A stretch of DNA of 64,000 nucleotides from Oopsacas minuta. Taxonomy: Eukaryota; Porifera; Hexactinellida; Lyssacinosida; Leucopsacidae. This document shows positions 31,390 through 44,284 of this stretch, piece after piece; position 1 is the first letter of the stretch; every line of letters begins with the position of its first letter. The DNA lies in the NCBI GenBank assembly GCA_024704765.1, contig JAKMXF010000335.1, positions 186,001-250,000 of the forward strand, written 5' to 3'. The position numbers and the translations under genes are program-made. The notes under the pieces were generated by a model. It was not told the DNA's origin and did not search any database. It saw only the letters and a list, made by a program, of their open reading frames with translations.

Positions 31390-34300
31390 ATGAGCAAGAT
31401 AATTTTGAAGGAAGGTTTTGTCAAAGTTCTAAGCGGAGAGAAAAATATATTCACCGTTGGGAGTATCAAACTCGGAAAGAAGGTAAGTATTTACAAAATT
31501 GTTAATTAACCGAATACGGCGGGGAAATGTGTGATTTTATGACGTCAAAAGGTGCTAAGTCTCGTTTTTGGTGCGGGAATTGGTTAAAACAAAGTGCTAA
31601 TTTAGTGTTCCCTTTCATTACGAACATAAAACTTCCGCAGCGATCGGTAAATTGAATTTATATTAAAATTTCTTACCTAATATCAGAAAACTTGAAATAT
31701 TTAGTTCGTCCCTTTCAAATTCATATTCTAGGCACACAAATCATTTGTATTTTCGCCTCCCAGATTCAATGTATTTTAACGATATTATTTTAAACGTAAA
31801 ATTGGCAATACCCCTGTATCTCAGATATTTAATTTGAATCTGTCTTATATAAGACGTTACGGCATTAATAGCTACATATATGGTCGTGTTATAGAATTAT
31901 CCACACGAATTGTTCATTTGAAGCAACATTATTCCTAGAAAATGAAATTCAAGGGTAGACAATTTATGAAAGTGGGAAGACTTCTGTTTCAATTAGAGCT
32001 TAGGAGTATTAAGCCCTTCAAATTGCTAAAACTGGATAGACTTAAGCCATTTGCTTTGAAAGGTCATAGCATCCCTAATCTGGGATATATAGCATCCATT
32101 TGATAACTATAAATTGCTTATAACTTAGTTACTTAAATGATAGATTGGAATGTTTATTGATTCTATGTAATAGAATAGTAAATGGAATATTAATTTGAAG
32201 ATAGCTTGTGCATAATCATAGGTTGTTAGAATTGGATAATTATATGATAAATAATGAATTAATACTCTCGGAATATTGAAAGTTCATTGAAAGAGAATAA
32301 TCCGTAATAGTTCCAATTCAAACGAAATTGTAAGTGAAAGTAACAAGAAATGAAAATGAATGTTGCAATTTCTTGTCATTAGAAAATTATTTTAGAAATA
32401 TAAAATTAGCAGAAATGATACATATTTATTACTTAAGGAAATCTACAATGCAATAATTTCTACGAATTTATATCTGTGAGTCATATGGTGCAGTGAACTA
32501 TAACGACAACACGTATGTAGCGACGATCTAAATTCTATTATTCACTATCCACTTTGGACATTCCTTTCGTTGCAATTTAGCCTTCTAGCTGTATATGTAT
32601 ATTTTAAATATGGAAGGAAAATTATAGAGTAAATTCATGAAGGCGAAAAAGCAAATTCAGCCACACTAAATTATTTCAGTGTGTCTGTAATTATAAATAT
32701 GATCTGATAATTCGTAATCATTACATATGTTAGCACATTAGCCTGATATTAGGACAAATGTATTTACAGATCAGCAACATCTCATCAAGTATAGCAAAAT
32801 ATTGGCAAAAGGACATTTTTTCATAACAAACATGCTACAAGCCTAGAATTATATCGAGCTTCACAGATATACGTTTAATGACACATTATAGTTACTACTA
32901 TCATTTTCTGTAAATGTTTGTTTTGATAGAAAATAGACAGTAAATAAGCCAGTACATCAAACCAAAAGTTGTATTTTACGCTGTGATATAAATACTTGGA
33001 AGTTCCCGAATTCGAGTACAGTGGGTCCTCTCTTATTGTCCGCTTCGAACTTCATTGACCCACGGTATTTGCATACTTGCCAACCCCCTAGGATCTTTGG
33101 TTTATCCCGGGATTCTGCAAGAAATCCAGTGAGGAATTTGAGAATCCATGTCCAATAGAACATAAGTTCGTCAAATATATTCATAGAATAGATCGATTAA
33201 ACTCAAAATACGAATAAATAACTTGTAAATACCAGTACGGAGAGTATCGGGCATTGTTCAACCACATGTTAGCTAATCGTTACCAAAATACATGAATAAT
33301 TATGATACCATTATATAGAGAGTGCTGAGTTGTACCCACAGTGAGAGAATATATTAGTTATATCTAACTGCTGATGTAAATATTGCAGGCTGTATGATGT
33401 AATGTACAAATTACATATGGCCAGAGCCATAATTATATTGTTAATGAGGTTTATTTCATTTGCTCTAATTTGGAGTGAATACCAATACTTCATTATTCAT
33501 TCACTATTCACCATGTAATGACATGCAAATACAAATGAGTATAATTATTAACGAAGGTGTTAGGCTATAAGGAATGCTAGTTATTCGGATGGAGAATATA
33601 TGTCAAAATAACCCTAGACTCAAACGTGACCGTACTAGCTCTGCCGGTTTGAAATAATAACATATTTAAATGTAAATATTTGTTTTGCTATAGACAAAAT
33701 GGAATAAACAGTACTTAAAGCTAGCTCAAGATGAAAAAGACAAGAGATTACAAATATGGATATTCGACACACCGAACGGTGAATATAAAGACATTCCCAA
33801 ATCCATTTTCAGCTTAGATTCTAATACACAAGCCACACAGATGGCTGTAACATATAACGAGCAATTTTGTTGCATTATTTCAAGCTCTAAAGAAACGCTA
33901 ACAATTTCCTGTGATTATTATGGTGAACTGCTAGACTGGATCTCATATATTAAAAGGAATGTAAGCGCATTCAGTCGAGGGAGATTGCCAGCGATACCGA
34001 AAGACGAAGATATTAGGAAGGAGTGGACGAGAGGTGTGTCAGACCCAGGAGTAAATAGGGGAATGAAGGAGAATAAGACGGATAGTGTGACTAATTTGAG
34101 GAAGCAGAATTATGAGTGTCCAGTGAGAGTAACATCCACATTTGAGATTGAAAATAATCATATTTATGGAGGTGAGTTGAGCTCAAAAATACACATAATT
34201 ATAGAAAAATATATAGAGTTAACTCTGATAGGAAATTGTTTGTATGGTTCTGCTTCTTGCCAAGTGCATATGCATACTTGCCAACCCCTTATACATTTCT

Positions 34301-36151
34301 CTACATTTCCAAGTTCAACAACCATAAATTGCAATTCCAGGCTATTAATTTGGCCTTTCAAAGTTCAAACGTTACGTAACGCAAATTCCCTAAATTAGTC
34401 ACGCTTTTTGCCCGTTTTCTAATACCAAAAGAATGCGGCTGTCACACTTCGGAAAAGACAATAAATTTGCAAATATAAGCGAGAATCAGAAATAAAATGT
34501 ACTGAAATACACGATACACTTGCAAATATTGAGATATTTATTTATCAAATATATTCTTATAGACAGCAACATATTTTCGGTGGAAATAGAACAAAATGAG
34601 ACTTCAGAAAGACTGAAGCTATCAGGGGGCTATAACTTAATCCTACTAAATGATGGAATACAGCTTACGACACAGGACAGTAAAAGAGTCATATACTTCT
34701 GGCATGTTAAAGTGCTTAGAAGATTTGGATCATCAAATAGCCGATTTTCAATTGAATCTGGAAGGAGTAGTCAAAGTGGCGTCGGTAATTTTGTTTTTTT
34801 CACTCCAAGTTGTAAACTAATCAATGAAAAGGTCACCGATATGACTGAGCGTATAAAACATAATAAGAGTTCAGGTGACGTAGTTAGGATTGAGTCAAGG
34901 ACAACTCCCACAGACATATCTCCACTTACTCAAACACATAGTGCAACTAGGGTTCAGACATCAATTGCAAGCGAAAAATTCGCCCAAAAAGAACGCGAGT
35001 ATCCCAAAGAAAGTATTCGGCCAAATCCAATTTCAAGTGTAGATTCTTTGAACGAGAATGCATTCTATCCAATTAGAGTTAACAATGAAAGAGAAAAGAA
35101 TCTTATAACAACGAAAAAAAGTTTACCTCCGGAATCTGGGAATATCAGCGATTATAGTTTGAATGAAATACAGAAAAAACCGCTTATAAAGATTCGTTCA
35201 TCACAAACAAGTGATGCAGATTCAAACACTATTGAATTGAATACAAAACCAACTACAGTACATATAGACAGGCCAGATTATGTGAATTTTGAATCCTACT
35301 TAAGAGCAACTGCAGATGTTCAAGACCCTTCAATAAGTGATGCCCAAACTCCAATGAACGCCGAAGATTATCGTAAAATGTTGCCAATTGCATTCGAAAG
35401 GATGCGAAGCGAATCTGAACCAACTCCACCCAAAATTTGTCTACCAAGGGAAGATTCCAATAGCATGTATGTAAATTTGCAAAATATCCTACCAGCAAAT
35501 CCTGATGATAAAATACCTATGGCCAGGGAATACCAATCAAATTCTGTTGAGAACTTAAGAATGTCACCAGAAAGGCCTTCTCATATGCAAAAATCCGTTC
35601 ACTCTCTTAGCACACAAAATCTAGCAGGCTTAAGTGGAAATCAGGACTTTGAAATACCGAGTGATACAAATTTACAACCAACAGCCCTGCCAAAGTCGTT
35701 AAGCTTAATGCAAATAACTCACAGACAAGGACAGCCCCAACAACAACAACAATATTATCCGCCACAGCAGCAACAATTCTATCCACAACATCCATGTCTT
35801 CATCCTCCTACTTTTATTCCACAACAATTCCATACCGAACCAAACCAGCAGCAATATCCAAGGGGTGTTGATAGATTTTATCAACAGCCACCACAACAGC
35901 AAATTGATACACACAGACAAGTTATGTATCAGACAAACACAGAATTCCCCTATTTACAACAACTAAGACTACCGTATGCCCCTTCTGTCTGCCCTCCAGA
36001 TTCATTTCAACCTACACGCCAATATCCCAGATCTGCTCCCTCATCAGGAATGATAGATGCAGTACAAAGACCGGCAATACGAGATGTATATCCCTGTAGC
36101 GCTCCAAACACCGGGAGTCATTCTATGCAAAGAGATATCTACAAGCCCTAA
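31390..36151 (+). CDS. DOK/IRS-type PH-PTB docking protein
   Basis: Three exons (31390-31482, 33694-34171, 34563-36151) give 719 residues. Residues 1-120 form a PH domain ending in the helix LLDWISYIKRN. Residues about 172-290 are an IRS-type PTB domain: VLRRFG, then FSIESGR, then GVGNFVFFT, which keeps the arginines (R243/R244 and R258) that bind phosphotyrosine in DOK and IRS proteins. The long tail is disordered. It holds tyrosines in Grb2-SH2-type YxN contexts (Y430 DYVNF, Y493 MYVNL) plus others (EDYRKM, NYECP), then a Gln/Pro/Tyr-rich stretch (residues about 577-640). The protein should sit under a receptor tyrosine kinase at the membrane and recruit SH2 adaptors. The domain order fits the DOK or IRS families; I do not assign a specific member. 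Confidence 0.85.
31483..33693 (+). other. First intron of the docking-protein gene
   Basis: This 2.2-kb intron carries a fragment of a repeat reading cttgccaaccccctaggatc at about 33063-33150. A matching fragment, cttgccaacccctt, is in the next intron at 34278. Otherwise I see nothing. Confidence 0.5.
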
Positions 36152-37481
36152 TAGATCTGAAATAGAAAAGCCAACTATATTAATAAGCTTATTTAATTAG
36201 GAATTAGTATTGTCTGTAGGTTAAATAATTGGCTATATTCTGCATGCTATGCAAACTGCTTTTTGTTTTGATATTTGGCTCTTATGTTCATTAATAATTA
36301 TATTTGCTCCCAGATTATTCTTATTAATTCAGAATTCGCTTGCTAGAGCTGCGCGGCTTTCGACAGCATTAACCTCGGCACTTCGTGCCTCAAAATGAAC
36401 AAAGTATAAAATAAATGATAAAAACGTGAAAATTGGATTCAGTGATATATTTCTCAACTTTTATCGAACTATGTTTACTTTCTTGATAAACACCATAAAT
36501 GTATAGTATACGAAATTCGAGTCCAGCATTCTACTAACCTTTTCTTCACAACGGAAAAACAATCAGACAACAATTCATGATAAATATTACATATCAATAC
36601 CGTAATTTCCTGTATCGCAATTTTAAAACGAACAATCTAATCATTATCTGAACTGAAAGTTAGTGAAATTCGAAAAATACCAATCCCATTCGTTTTTAAT
36701 ATTCCTTTTCCAAAGCAATTTCTATATGATTTTTCGAAAATCACATCATTAACATATAAATTACAACCATAATATTATCTACACTGAAAGTACCGATAGA
36801 ATTATGGTAGCAATACATGTGAGACACTAAAACAATACTTAAAGATTCAGTTACAATTTTCGAAGACAATTAGTAATATTTTTGGCAAAATCAGGGAAGT
36901 GCTAGTTATTATTCATCTGCAAATTATTGAATATTGTATACGTGATTGTTGCAATAATGTATTTTTAAGAAACAATGAAATCATAAAAATGTAGACGTTT
37001 GTCCTAGCAAAGGAAGTGGAAGGTTTGCTGACAATATTTCGTCACATTTGTGAATGTAACAGTAACAGTAACAACCAAGTACAGTGTAACCTCCACAAAG
37101 GAGATGCAAGGGACGCAGAAATACTACCCCATTTCTACTAAATTCTCCATTTATGGAGGTTCAATTGTTTGGGACAAAGAATCCGCTATTTCTCATACCC
37201 GTTTCCACCTTTTGTGAGTCGGTATTATTGTATAGCTTCACTTTTCGGTCCCGTTGCGAACGTGTTAACCTTCCTAAACTAACCAATTTGATAAGCAAAT
37301 AGAAATATCACATAAATATTATATAATTAGCATTTAACTATATAAATATGACTGAATTGGAACAAAAATAGAAAAATATATATTTTGTGTATTTAGTATA
37401 GCAACTACACACTGTAGCCATTAGGAGCTCTTATAAGCTAAATAATCTGTAAAAAAGGGAAAATACAAAAATAAGTCAAAT
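36152..37481. other. Intergenic between convergent genes
   Basis: 3' UTRs of the docking protein and PKG genes, which converge here. A family C MITE fragment lies at 37080-37205 (agtgtaacctccacaaagga). Confidence 0.55.
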
Positions 37482-40400
37482 TTAAAAATCTCTATCCCAA
37501 CCAGAGAGGTCTTCTGGTATTTCATCGCGGTCGATTGGGGCTGGAGCGGGATCGAAATTCGCAGTGTCTGAATCAGATTTAATTATAGGAACATACGGGG
37601 GTTTTACTTTATGCTTTACTAAGCCATCCCAGTCAAATCCCTGAAACCAACGATGCACGCGAATATCTTTCAAACCATGACGTTGATAGCCAAGTCTCTC
37701 AGCTGGATTATCCCTACATAACTTGTGCACTAAATGGTTAGCAGTTCGGGGAACCCTGCGAGGGAACTCAATGCTCTCTATTCCTCTCAAAATCATGTTG
37801 TATGTCTTCATCGCATCATGAGCTATAATAAGATATAAATGGTGATAATGACAGTAATTATAGCTGATGAGCTTTGTAATAAAAATTCTAGCCAAAGTTT
37901 AATTGTTAAACACAAGGTATATTCAGATGTTAGCGGCCTAATGGCGCCAGTTGCCGTTTAGGGTATCTGAAAAGCTGAATGATATCCTGCATTTAAGAAT
38001 ATCTCCTCTAATTTACTTAAAATATACAAGATGCTAAAAACCAAATTTTACACGTTTTCTTATAGTAAAAGCTCTGAATGATATAGTGTAACCTCCACAT
38101 ACGGGTGTTAGAGACGCCAAAAATGCTACCTTATTTCCCCGGTTGTAAAGGTTCATCTATATGTGACTAGGAATTCTATCTATTTATTTTTCACTCCGTT
38201 TCTAGAAGTTCCCGGTTTACACAGGTTTGTGGAGGTTACACTGCAATCTGAATAATACGTGGCATTAAGTACTAACCTTGGAAAGGAGGAGTCCCTGTCA
38301 ACAACTCAAATATTAGAATGCCAAGTGAATAATAATCTGCTGCATAATCATGTCCCCTGTTCAGAATAATCTCGGGAGCGACATACTCCGGAGTACCACA
38401 GAATGTCCAAGTCTTGGTACCACCAAAACCTATATGTTTAGCGAAACCGAAATCTGTTAGTTTTACATACCCATCCTTATCGAATAGCAAATTTTCAGGT
38501 TTCAAGTCTCTGTATATAATTCCACGGTCATGTAAGTACTGCAGAGCTTCTACTACGCAGCCAATAATGAATTTAGTCATTTGCTCAGGGAAGTGACCTC
38601 TATCTCGTAATAAGGTCCATACTTCTCCACCGAGACATACTTCCATTAGCATATATAGGTAACGGGAATCTTTGAAAGTTTTGTAGAGTCTATAAGATAG
38701 TATTTGTTCAGAATACAGTTAGTACGAATGCCAAGTTACAGGAAACATGTTCGTGTAATCCGAAACTAATGTTAACTGGTGTTAATTGTAAAAATCCATT
38801 GAAAGGTTGTTCTTACTAACCAGAAATTATTCACAGTATTTGGCTAACGAGGTTCTACCATATATAATTCTATAGAATGATATGAAAATATTACTATAGA
38901 GAAGTTAGAGGGTATCGTTAACTTCATGCACAATATTTGTACAAATTATCTCTATACAATAAGATTGCAACTATGGAGCAAATCTACAGTGGATAACTTG
39001 AAAATCTAAATGAAGTCGCAAAAGAATACAATGGGACAGTCAAAATATGTAAATTAGCACTATGTAGGCGAAGTTATTCCAGTTGGTGCCGAAAATAGTA
39101 TTTTCCCCCATCAGATTCAACTATAACTTACTGGCATATAAACGGGCTAGAAGATTGCAACATAATAGACTTCTCATTGAAGATATGCTCTTGCTGTCTA
39201 GTCTCTACTATCTGTACTTTACTTAAACATTTCAATGCATAAGTTTTCTTATTTCCTTTGAATTCTACCAACTCTACTCGCCCAAATCCTCCCATTCCCA
39301 GTGTCTGTATAAATACTAGATCAGATAGAGATACACTACGTAGTGGTTCTGGGATATCCTGATCTTGTGATTGAGCACGAGGAGGATAGGTCTTCTCTTT
39401 TATCTCAGAGATATCTCCGATTAGAGTTAAGAAATAGTCTCTGGAGAAATATGGATATAAAGTACATTCAACAGCTAATAATTAATTTAAACTCGAAAAA
39501 TGTAAAATCAGCTGTTCCCAACCTTTTTCACCAGTGGACCCCTCCCATACAAATTTTTGAATCCTGTGGACCTCTTCCTATCGTCCGTGGACCACCAAGG
39601 ACCACCAATTTCCAAGCTTGTCAACTCTATCAAATACACTTATAATGAAAATACCTTTCTAACGTGAGACAGGATACATTAGCTAGAGCTTTCACATTAG
39701 CTGTCCTGACTCTCTCATGAGGTGTTTTACCCATCAGAGCTATCTCACCAAAGAATTCTCCACTGCATAGTGTTCTTATCTCATTACCTTCTTGATCTAC
39801 TACTACTCTACCCTCACTGATTATGAAGAACGTCTCACCTAGAAGTTTAACAATAATTATAATTCGTTTTGTAGAAATTGTTACCTTTTGGAAAACTATG
39901 GATAAATGTACAAATGACAAGGTTAGAGTGTGTGTATTTACCCACGAATGTAGACCCCCTATGCCAATTTTCACATATCCTGTGGACCCATGAAACCCAG
40001 TTTGTGAACCACTGTACTCGAATATCCCACAATCACAAATAATATACACATACCTAATGTCCCTTCTCGTATAATGAATTCTCCTTCCTGATATATTTCA
40101 TCCTCCAATGCATCAGCCAACTTCATAAGATTATTATCATCTACTCCTTTCAGGAAATGAACTGTCTTCAAAAAGCCTAGCTTTGCGTTATGCTTAACCA
40201 TGGATGTTTGCATCATTATTTGTTGGAAAGCTTTTCTCTCTAGGGCCCAAACAGTACACGCGGTTTGTGCAGTGATAGTAGCAGTACGTGGGCATTTGTA
40301 TAGGATAGCCAGCTCACCAAATACCTTTCCTACACCCATGTTACCACGTGACACACCATTTTTCGTCACCTCAACTTCTCCACCGGATATGACATATAAA

Positions 40401-41384
40401 TGTGTGCCGACAGCTCCTTCTTTACATATTATATCGCCATTCTTGAATGTACGTGACGTCATGCATTCTACAATTTGTTCTATTTGTTCCTGAAAGAGAA
40501 AGATTTATTAAATAGTATAAGTTCTAAGATCTAAGCGCTATCTCCACTAATCTCTGAGAAATAGGTGATGAAATGTTCTACTCCATGATAATACATTGGA
40601 AATTGGAATAGTACTAACTTTATGTAGATGTTGTAGGAAATCATTGTTCTTAATAGCCCCTGTTATAAGTTTCTTATTATTGAAGTCTTTATGCTCTGTT
40701 TTGAGTTTAGTAGGAGATGCTATAGTAGTAGGTTCTGCTGATACTCCTTCTCTCTTGATTCTCTTATCATCTGGCTAATAAGTGAAGGAAATATTTAAAG
40801 AAATTCGTGTTCGGACCAAGAGCTGGCATAAAATCGACAAAGTCAGGATAGAAAGGATCATGTCTTAAGAACTGCACTTTCCTTTATGTTCGACCAACTG
40901 CAGTTTGCCGGATCAAGAACAAGTCTATATACTTTTGACTTTGGGCATGAACATGAATATGGCATAGACTTTTAGTTTAGGCATGAAGATGGTATCAACT
41001 TTGCTTTGGGCACATAATATGGCAACACCGAGTCCAACTGTCTTTCTCTCAGAGCGTGAAAATTTGGGTTTTTTATAGCTGTCGAATAATAAAATAAAAT
41101 AGCCTGCAAAACAAACTCACAATAAGATGACTAATTTCAATTGGCAACATTGTAATATTGGAATCTGGGGGAAATTTTAATTTCCCTTCGTTTGCTTTGA
41201 GAATGGTCGAAAGGACATCTCTATACTTATCAAGATCTGCATTCAACTTAGAAATACGTTCATCTTTCTTGACTAATTGGTTCGTTTTTGAAGCTAGTTC
41301 ATCCTTCAAGTTGTTCACTTCTTTCTTCAACTCTTGTAACTGTTCAGCTTTTAGGATCAATTGTCCTCTAAGATCAACTTCCAT
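37482..41384 (-). CDS. PRKG: cGMP-dependent protein kinase (PKG)
   Basis: Seven exons: 41384-41121, 40774-40619, 40489-40054, 39838-39655, about 39445-39136, about 38693-38276, and about 37825-37482. The order is an N-terminal leucine zipper ([15 protein letters not shown]), an autoinhibitory segment (KREGVSAEP), tandem cyclic-nucleotide-binding domains ([16 protein letters not shown] and [19 protein letters not shown]), an AGC kinase domain and a C-terminal tail ending SGWDRDF. In both cassettes the Arg-Thr pair that favours cGMP is present. The kinase has the glycine loop GMGGFGRV, a catalytic YRDLKPEN and a DFGFAK magnesium loop, and the activation-loop threonine lies in [14 protein letters not shown]. 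It phosphorylates Ser/Thr targets downstream of guanylyl cyclases. An oddity is ADYYSLG, where AGC kinases have ADYWSLG or ADWWALG. It is divergent from RPL13A, 1.5 kb away. Confidence 0.95.
38090..38247. mobile_element. MITE family C, complete copy
   Basis: Inverted ends: agtgtaacctccacatacgg at the left and gtttgtggaggttacactgc at the right. The interior contains gccaaaaatgctacctta and aattctatctatttattttt. It lies in a PKG intron and is the best full-length copy of this family. Confidence 0.8.
39510..39605. mobile_element. Family F (hAT-like) repeat
   Basis: cagctgttcccaaccttttt, then accagtggacccctcccata and ctatcgtccgtggaccacca. A second partial copy is at 39935-40020 (cccacgaatgtagaccccct, then catgaaacccagtttgtgaa). 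Both lie in PKG introns. Confidence 0.6.
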
Positions 41385-41433
41385 CTAATTATTCTAAATT
41401 TCTGCTGTAAAAAATTTTTAAATTTTAATGTGT

Positions 41434-41575
41434 ACAGTGGTTTTCGTAACTAAATAGTAATAAGCAAGTTTTTTCAGGGACTTAAGGGTCCTTTTCGTAA
41501 TGGAAATAATTCCTCTAATAGCAAGGGAGATTCGTGCAAATTACTACTTGTTAATTGATGAACTCCACTGTATAT
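41434..41575. mobile_element. MITE family B
   Basis: Left end acagtggttttcgtaactaa, interior ttttttcagggacttaaggg and gcaagggagattcgtgcaaa, right end aattgatgaactccactgta. Confidence 0.7.
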
Positions 41576-41879
41576 AATTTCGAAAGTAGTTTGGATTGTT
41601 TATTAGCAATCGTGAATGCTGTCTACGTCCAAATGGGCAAAAATCAACACAATAATTGAGAGTTGAATGACGAAAGTATGACTAACCTCTGCATAAATCA
41701 TGAACTAGAATGTTTATATAACGTTTCCATAGAAACACTGTCACGCAATTCACAATAATCAAGCCATATGATATCTACGTATATATGATTTCGTCCGGCG
41801 GGAATTCAAACTTATCATCAAGGTAGAGCAAATGCTTTTTTCGAAATAGTGATGGCTAAAATACTACATGTACTTGCAG

Positions 41880-42036
41880 TTTAGTCAACTCCGGTTATAT
41901 CGAAGCTCAAGGGACCGCGATATTTACTTCGATATGAGCGGATTTTGAATCTGTTTGATATAACTACACATATATTATTTTGACGGTTTGGGGCCGTATT
42001 GTACAATTCAGTTGTTCGATGTAACGGGAGTTGATT
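41880..42036. mobile_element. MITE family A
   Basis: Left end agtcaactccggttatatcg, right end gatgtaacgggagttgattg. The two ends are inverted copies. Confidence 0.8.
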
Positions 42037-42876
42037 GTTTTCCCATTTATAGATTGCTTTACGGTGATTTGCTTTGTTATAGCAAACAATTGGATAGATA
42101 CGTAGCTATTGGTTATTGGTGTGGTGGAATATTCAATGAGACAATTGCGAGGGTCATTTTATGCTATAATTTCGAAATCGAAAAGGCTTATTTATAATTA
42201 ATATTTTCAGAAAATTGCTTATTTATGTAATTAATTAGATTTATAATCCTGACATAGAATCAGGTGTGTTCCGTAAGATATTTTGTAATTTTTGAAGTAG
42301 ATAATTTTTGTCGAAAGTAATCTAATTTCAATAAGAATGATTACAAAATTAGTGTGAATTATGCAATTAGGGATACTGGATATATTCAGGCGTTGGTACC
42401 TCCCAAAATGGGAGTGTCAAGATTACTTTTATTTCTGATAACAATAATATTTTTGGAGTCAACATGCTGCTAGATACTTTTCTAATTTTATCATACTTCT
42501 CAACTCTATTGGCATTCCTGGATTTCCCCGGGGTCGTGCACTACCCCAATTGAATTACTTACCCATTTTCAATACCTATAGTGGAGTTCGCCTATTAGCG
42601 GATAATATTTTGCGTGAATCTTCCTTGCAAATACGCGAATTTGCTACTATTTACAAAAATACAATCTATGTCCATGAGAACAGTATATTATAGGCAGAAT
42701 ATAGGAATATTTTTATGTGCAAGTTACAACCCGAGATTTTAGACGTCTTTCGTGAGACTCATCCTGAAATTGAATGGTCTGTCTCTGGATTCAAAACATT
42801 ATATCCAAGGAAATATGTTTATATTTGTGAAATTCATAAATATAATTTCTGATTCCTACGTTTTAGCTAACAAAAG

Positions 42877-44104
42877 ATGAGTTTTGAGAAACAAGTATTG
42901 ATAGATGCTAAGGGCCATCTATTGGGTAGATTAGCATCTGTCATAGCTAAGTCAATACTATCTGGACAGAGGATCGTAGTAGTAAGGTGAGGAGTAGGTT
43001 TATGTGTATAGTATACATCGGAAAGGGATGAACTGGGTCGGAGGCATGGGCATAGTCCCGGGGGGCGGTAAAACTCCAATAGGCTTTCTTCCAATTTATT
43101 TGACTATTGTATATTCCTCTAGATGTGAGGACATCAATCAATCGGGTTCATTCTACCGCAACAAACTGAAGTATCTGTCTTATCTTCGTAAGAGAATGAA
43201 TACTAATCCGTCACGAGGTCCTTACCACTTCAGAGCTCCTTCTCGTATCCTTTATAAGACTGTTAGAGGGATGGTACCACATAAGACTAAGCGAGGTATG
43301 ATAGCTCTCAATAGACTGAGAGTATTTGAAGGTGTTCCTCCTCCGTATGATAAACAGAAGAAGATGGTAGTACCTAGTGCTCTCAGGATAACAAGACTCA
43401 AACCTTTTAGGTTTCAATAAATTTTGATAAGACTCTAGTATCGCTTAGTTTTGGTAGGAAGGATTGTACGAGGATACAATTTTTCATGAAAATAGCACTC
43501 TGACCTACGATTTTGAGCATATAGTATAGACTTTTAGTTTTCGAGATATCGCAATGCAAAGTGGTTTATCCACAAGCATTTGGACATAATTTCAAAATAT
43601 CTTTTACTATTTTCTCCATGCTCACTTTGAAATTGGTACTGTTGAAACCAAACCAACCGTTCTCATCTCATACAGCCATGGTATGAATTCCCAAGAATTA
43701 TGTTAAAATTCACGGTTTCGACTATTCCTAGTTATATATTCTGTCTACCCTTCAAGGCTGTTAAAATTAGCTAATATTCGAGGTAATACTGTATACAGTG
43801 GAACCTCGTTAATACGAATTCCGGATAAGATAAGATAAACATATTTTAAAGTTCGTTGGTGTTCGTATTAACGAGTTTACACTGTATATCTAGGAAATAC
43901 GCTGTACTAGGAAGGCTCTCTCATGAAGTAGGATGGAGATACAAAGATGTAGTTAGCAAACTAGAAGAGAAGAGAATCAGTAAAGGTAAGAAGTTCCACA
44001 ACAGAAAACTCAAAGAGAAGAGAATAATAAGAAAGGCAGAAGAGAAGGCTAAGGATCAGCTGACTGAAATAAACCAGGGGCTTAGTAAGCTGGGTTATGC
44101 CTAG
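42877..44104 (+). CDS. RPL13A: Ribosomal protein RPL13A (uL13)
   Basis: Three exons (42877-42986, 43123-43410, 43894-44104) join in phase 2 at both junctions to give 202 residues; human RPL13A has 203. Hallmarks are [12 protein letters not shown] near the N-terminus, [20 protein letters not shown] and [11 protein letters not shown] in the middle, and GRLSHEVGW near the C-terminus, followed by a long basic helix. It is a component of the 60S subunit. The acceptor of exon 3 lies 10 bp after the end of a MITE. The stop codon is only 180 bp from the start of CCDC39 on the same strand, which is unusually tight for this window. Confidence 0.97.
43797..43883. mobile_element. MITE family D in RPL13A intron 2
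   Basis: Inverted ends: acagtggaacctcgttaata at the left and gtattaacgagtttacactg at the right. Exon 3 starts at 43894, so the element fills the branch-point/pyrimidine-tract zone of the intron. Confidence 0.8.
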
Positions 44105-44284
44105 TTACCATTAAGGGTATAAGGAATGTTAGTTTATTTGCTAGTAGGTATATTGTAGAATTATTAGTGTCAATTGTTAATTATATAATAGATGGCCAAA
44201 TTAATAATTTCATTAATTGGGAAGTTGCTTATTTCCTGAAAATAGGACCACTGTATGACAAACTTGTATGATATAATATTAGCA

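Larger units (their letters stand above)
41385..42876. other. Divergent promoter region of PKG and RPL13A
   Basis: It holds three MITEs (family B at 41434-41575 and 42580-42665, family A at 41880-42036). A possible 5' UTR acceptor, cgttttag, lies 10 bp before the RPL13A start codon. An open frame at 41988-42197 begins inside the MITE and is not credible. Confidence 0.55.

Noticed and set aside
42987-43893. Box C/D snoRNAs in RPL13A introns, as in vertebrates
   Set aside because: I found no convincing paired C (RUGAUGA) and D (CUGA) boxes with a terminal stem in either intron; a CUGA at about 43500 stands alone.
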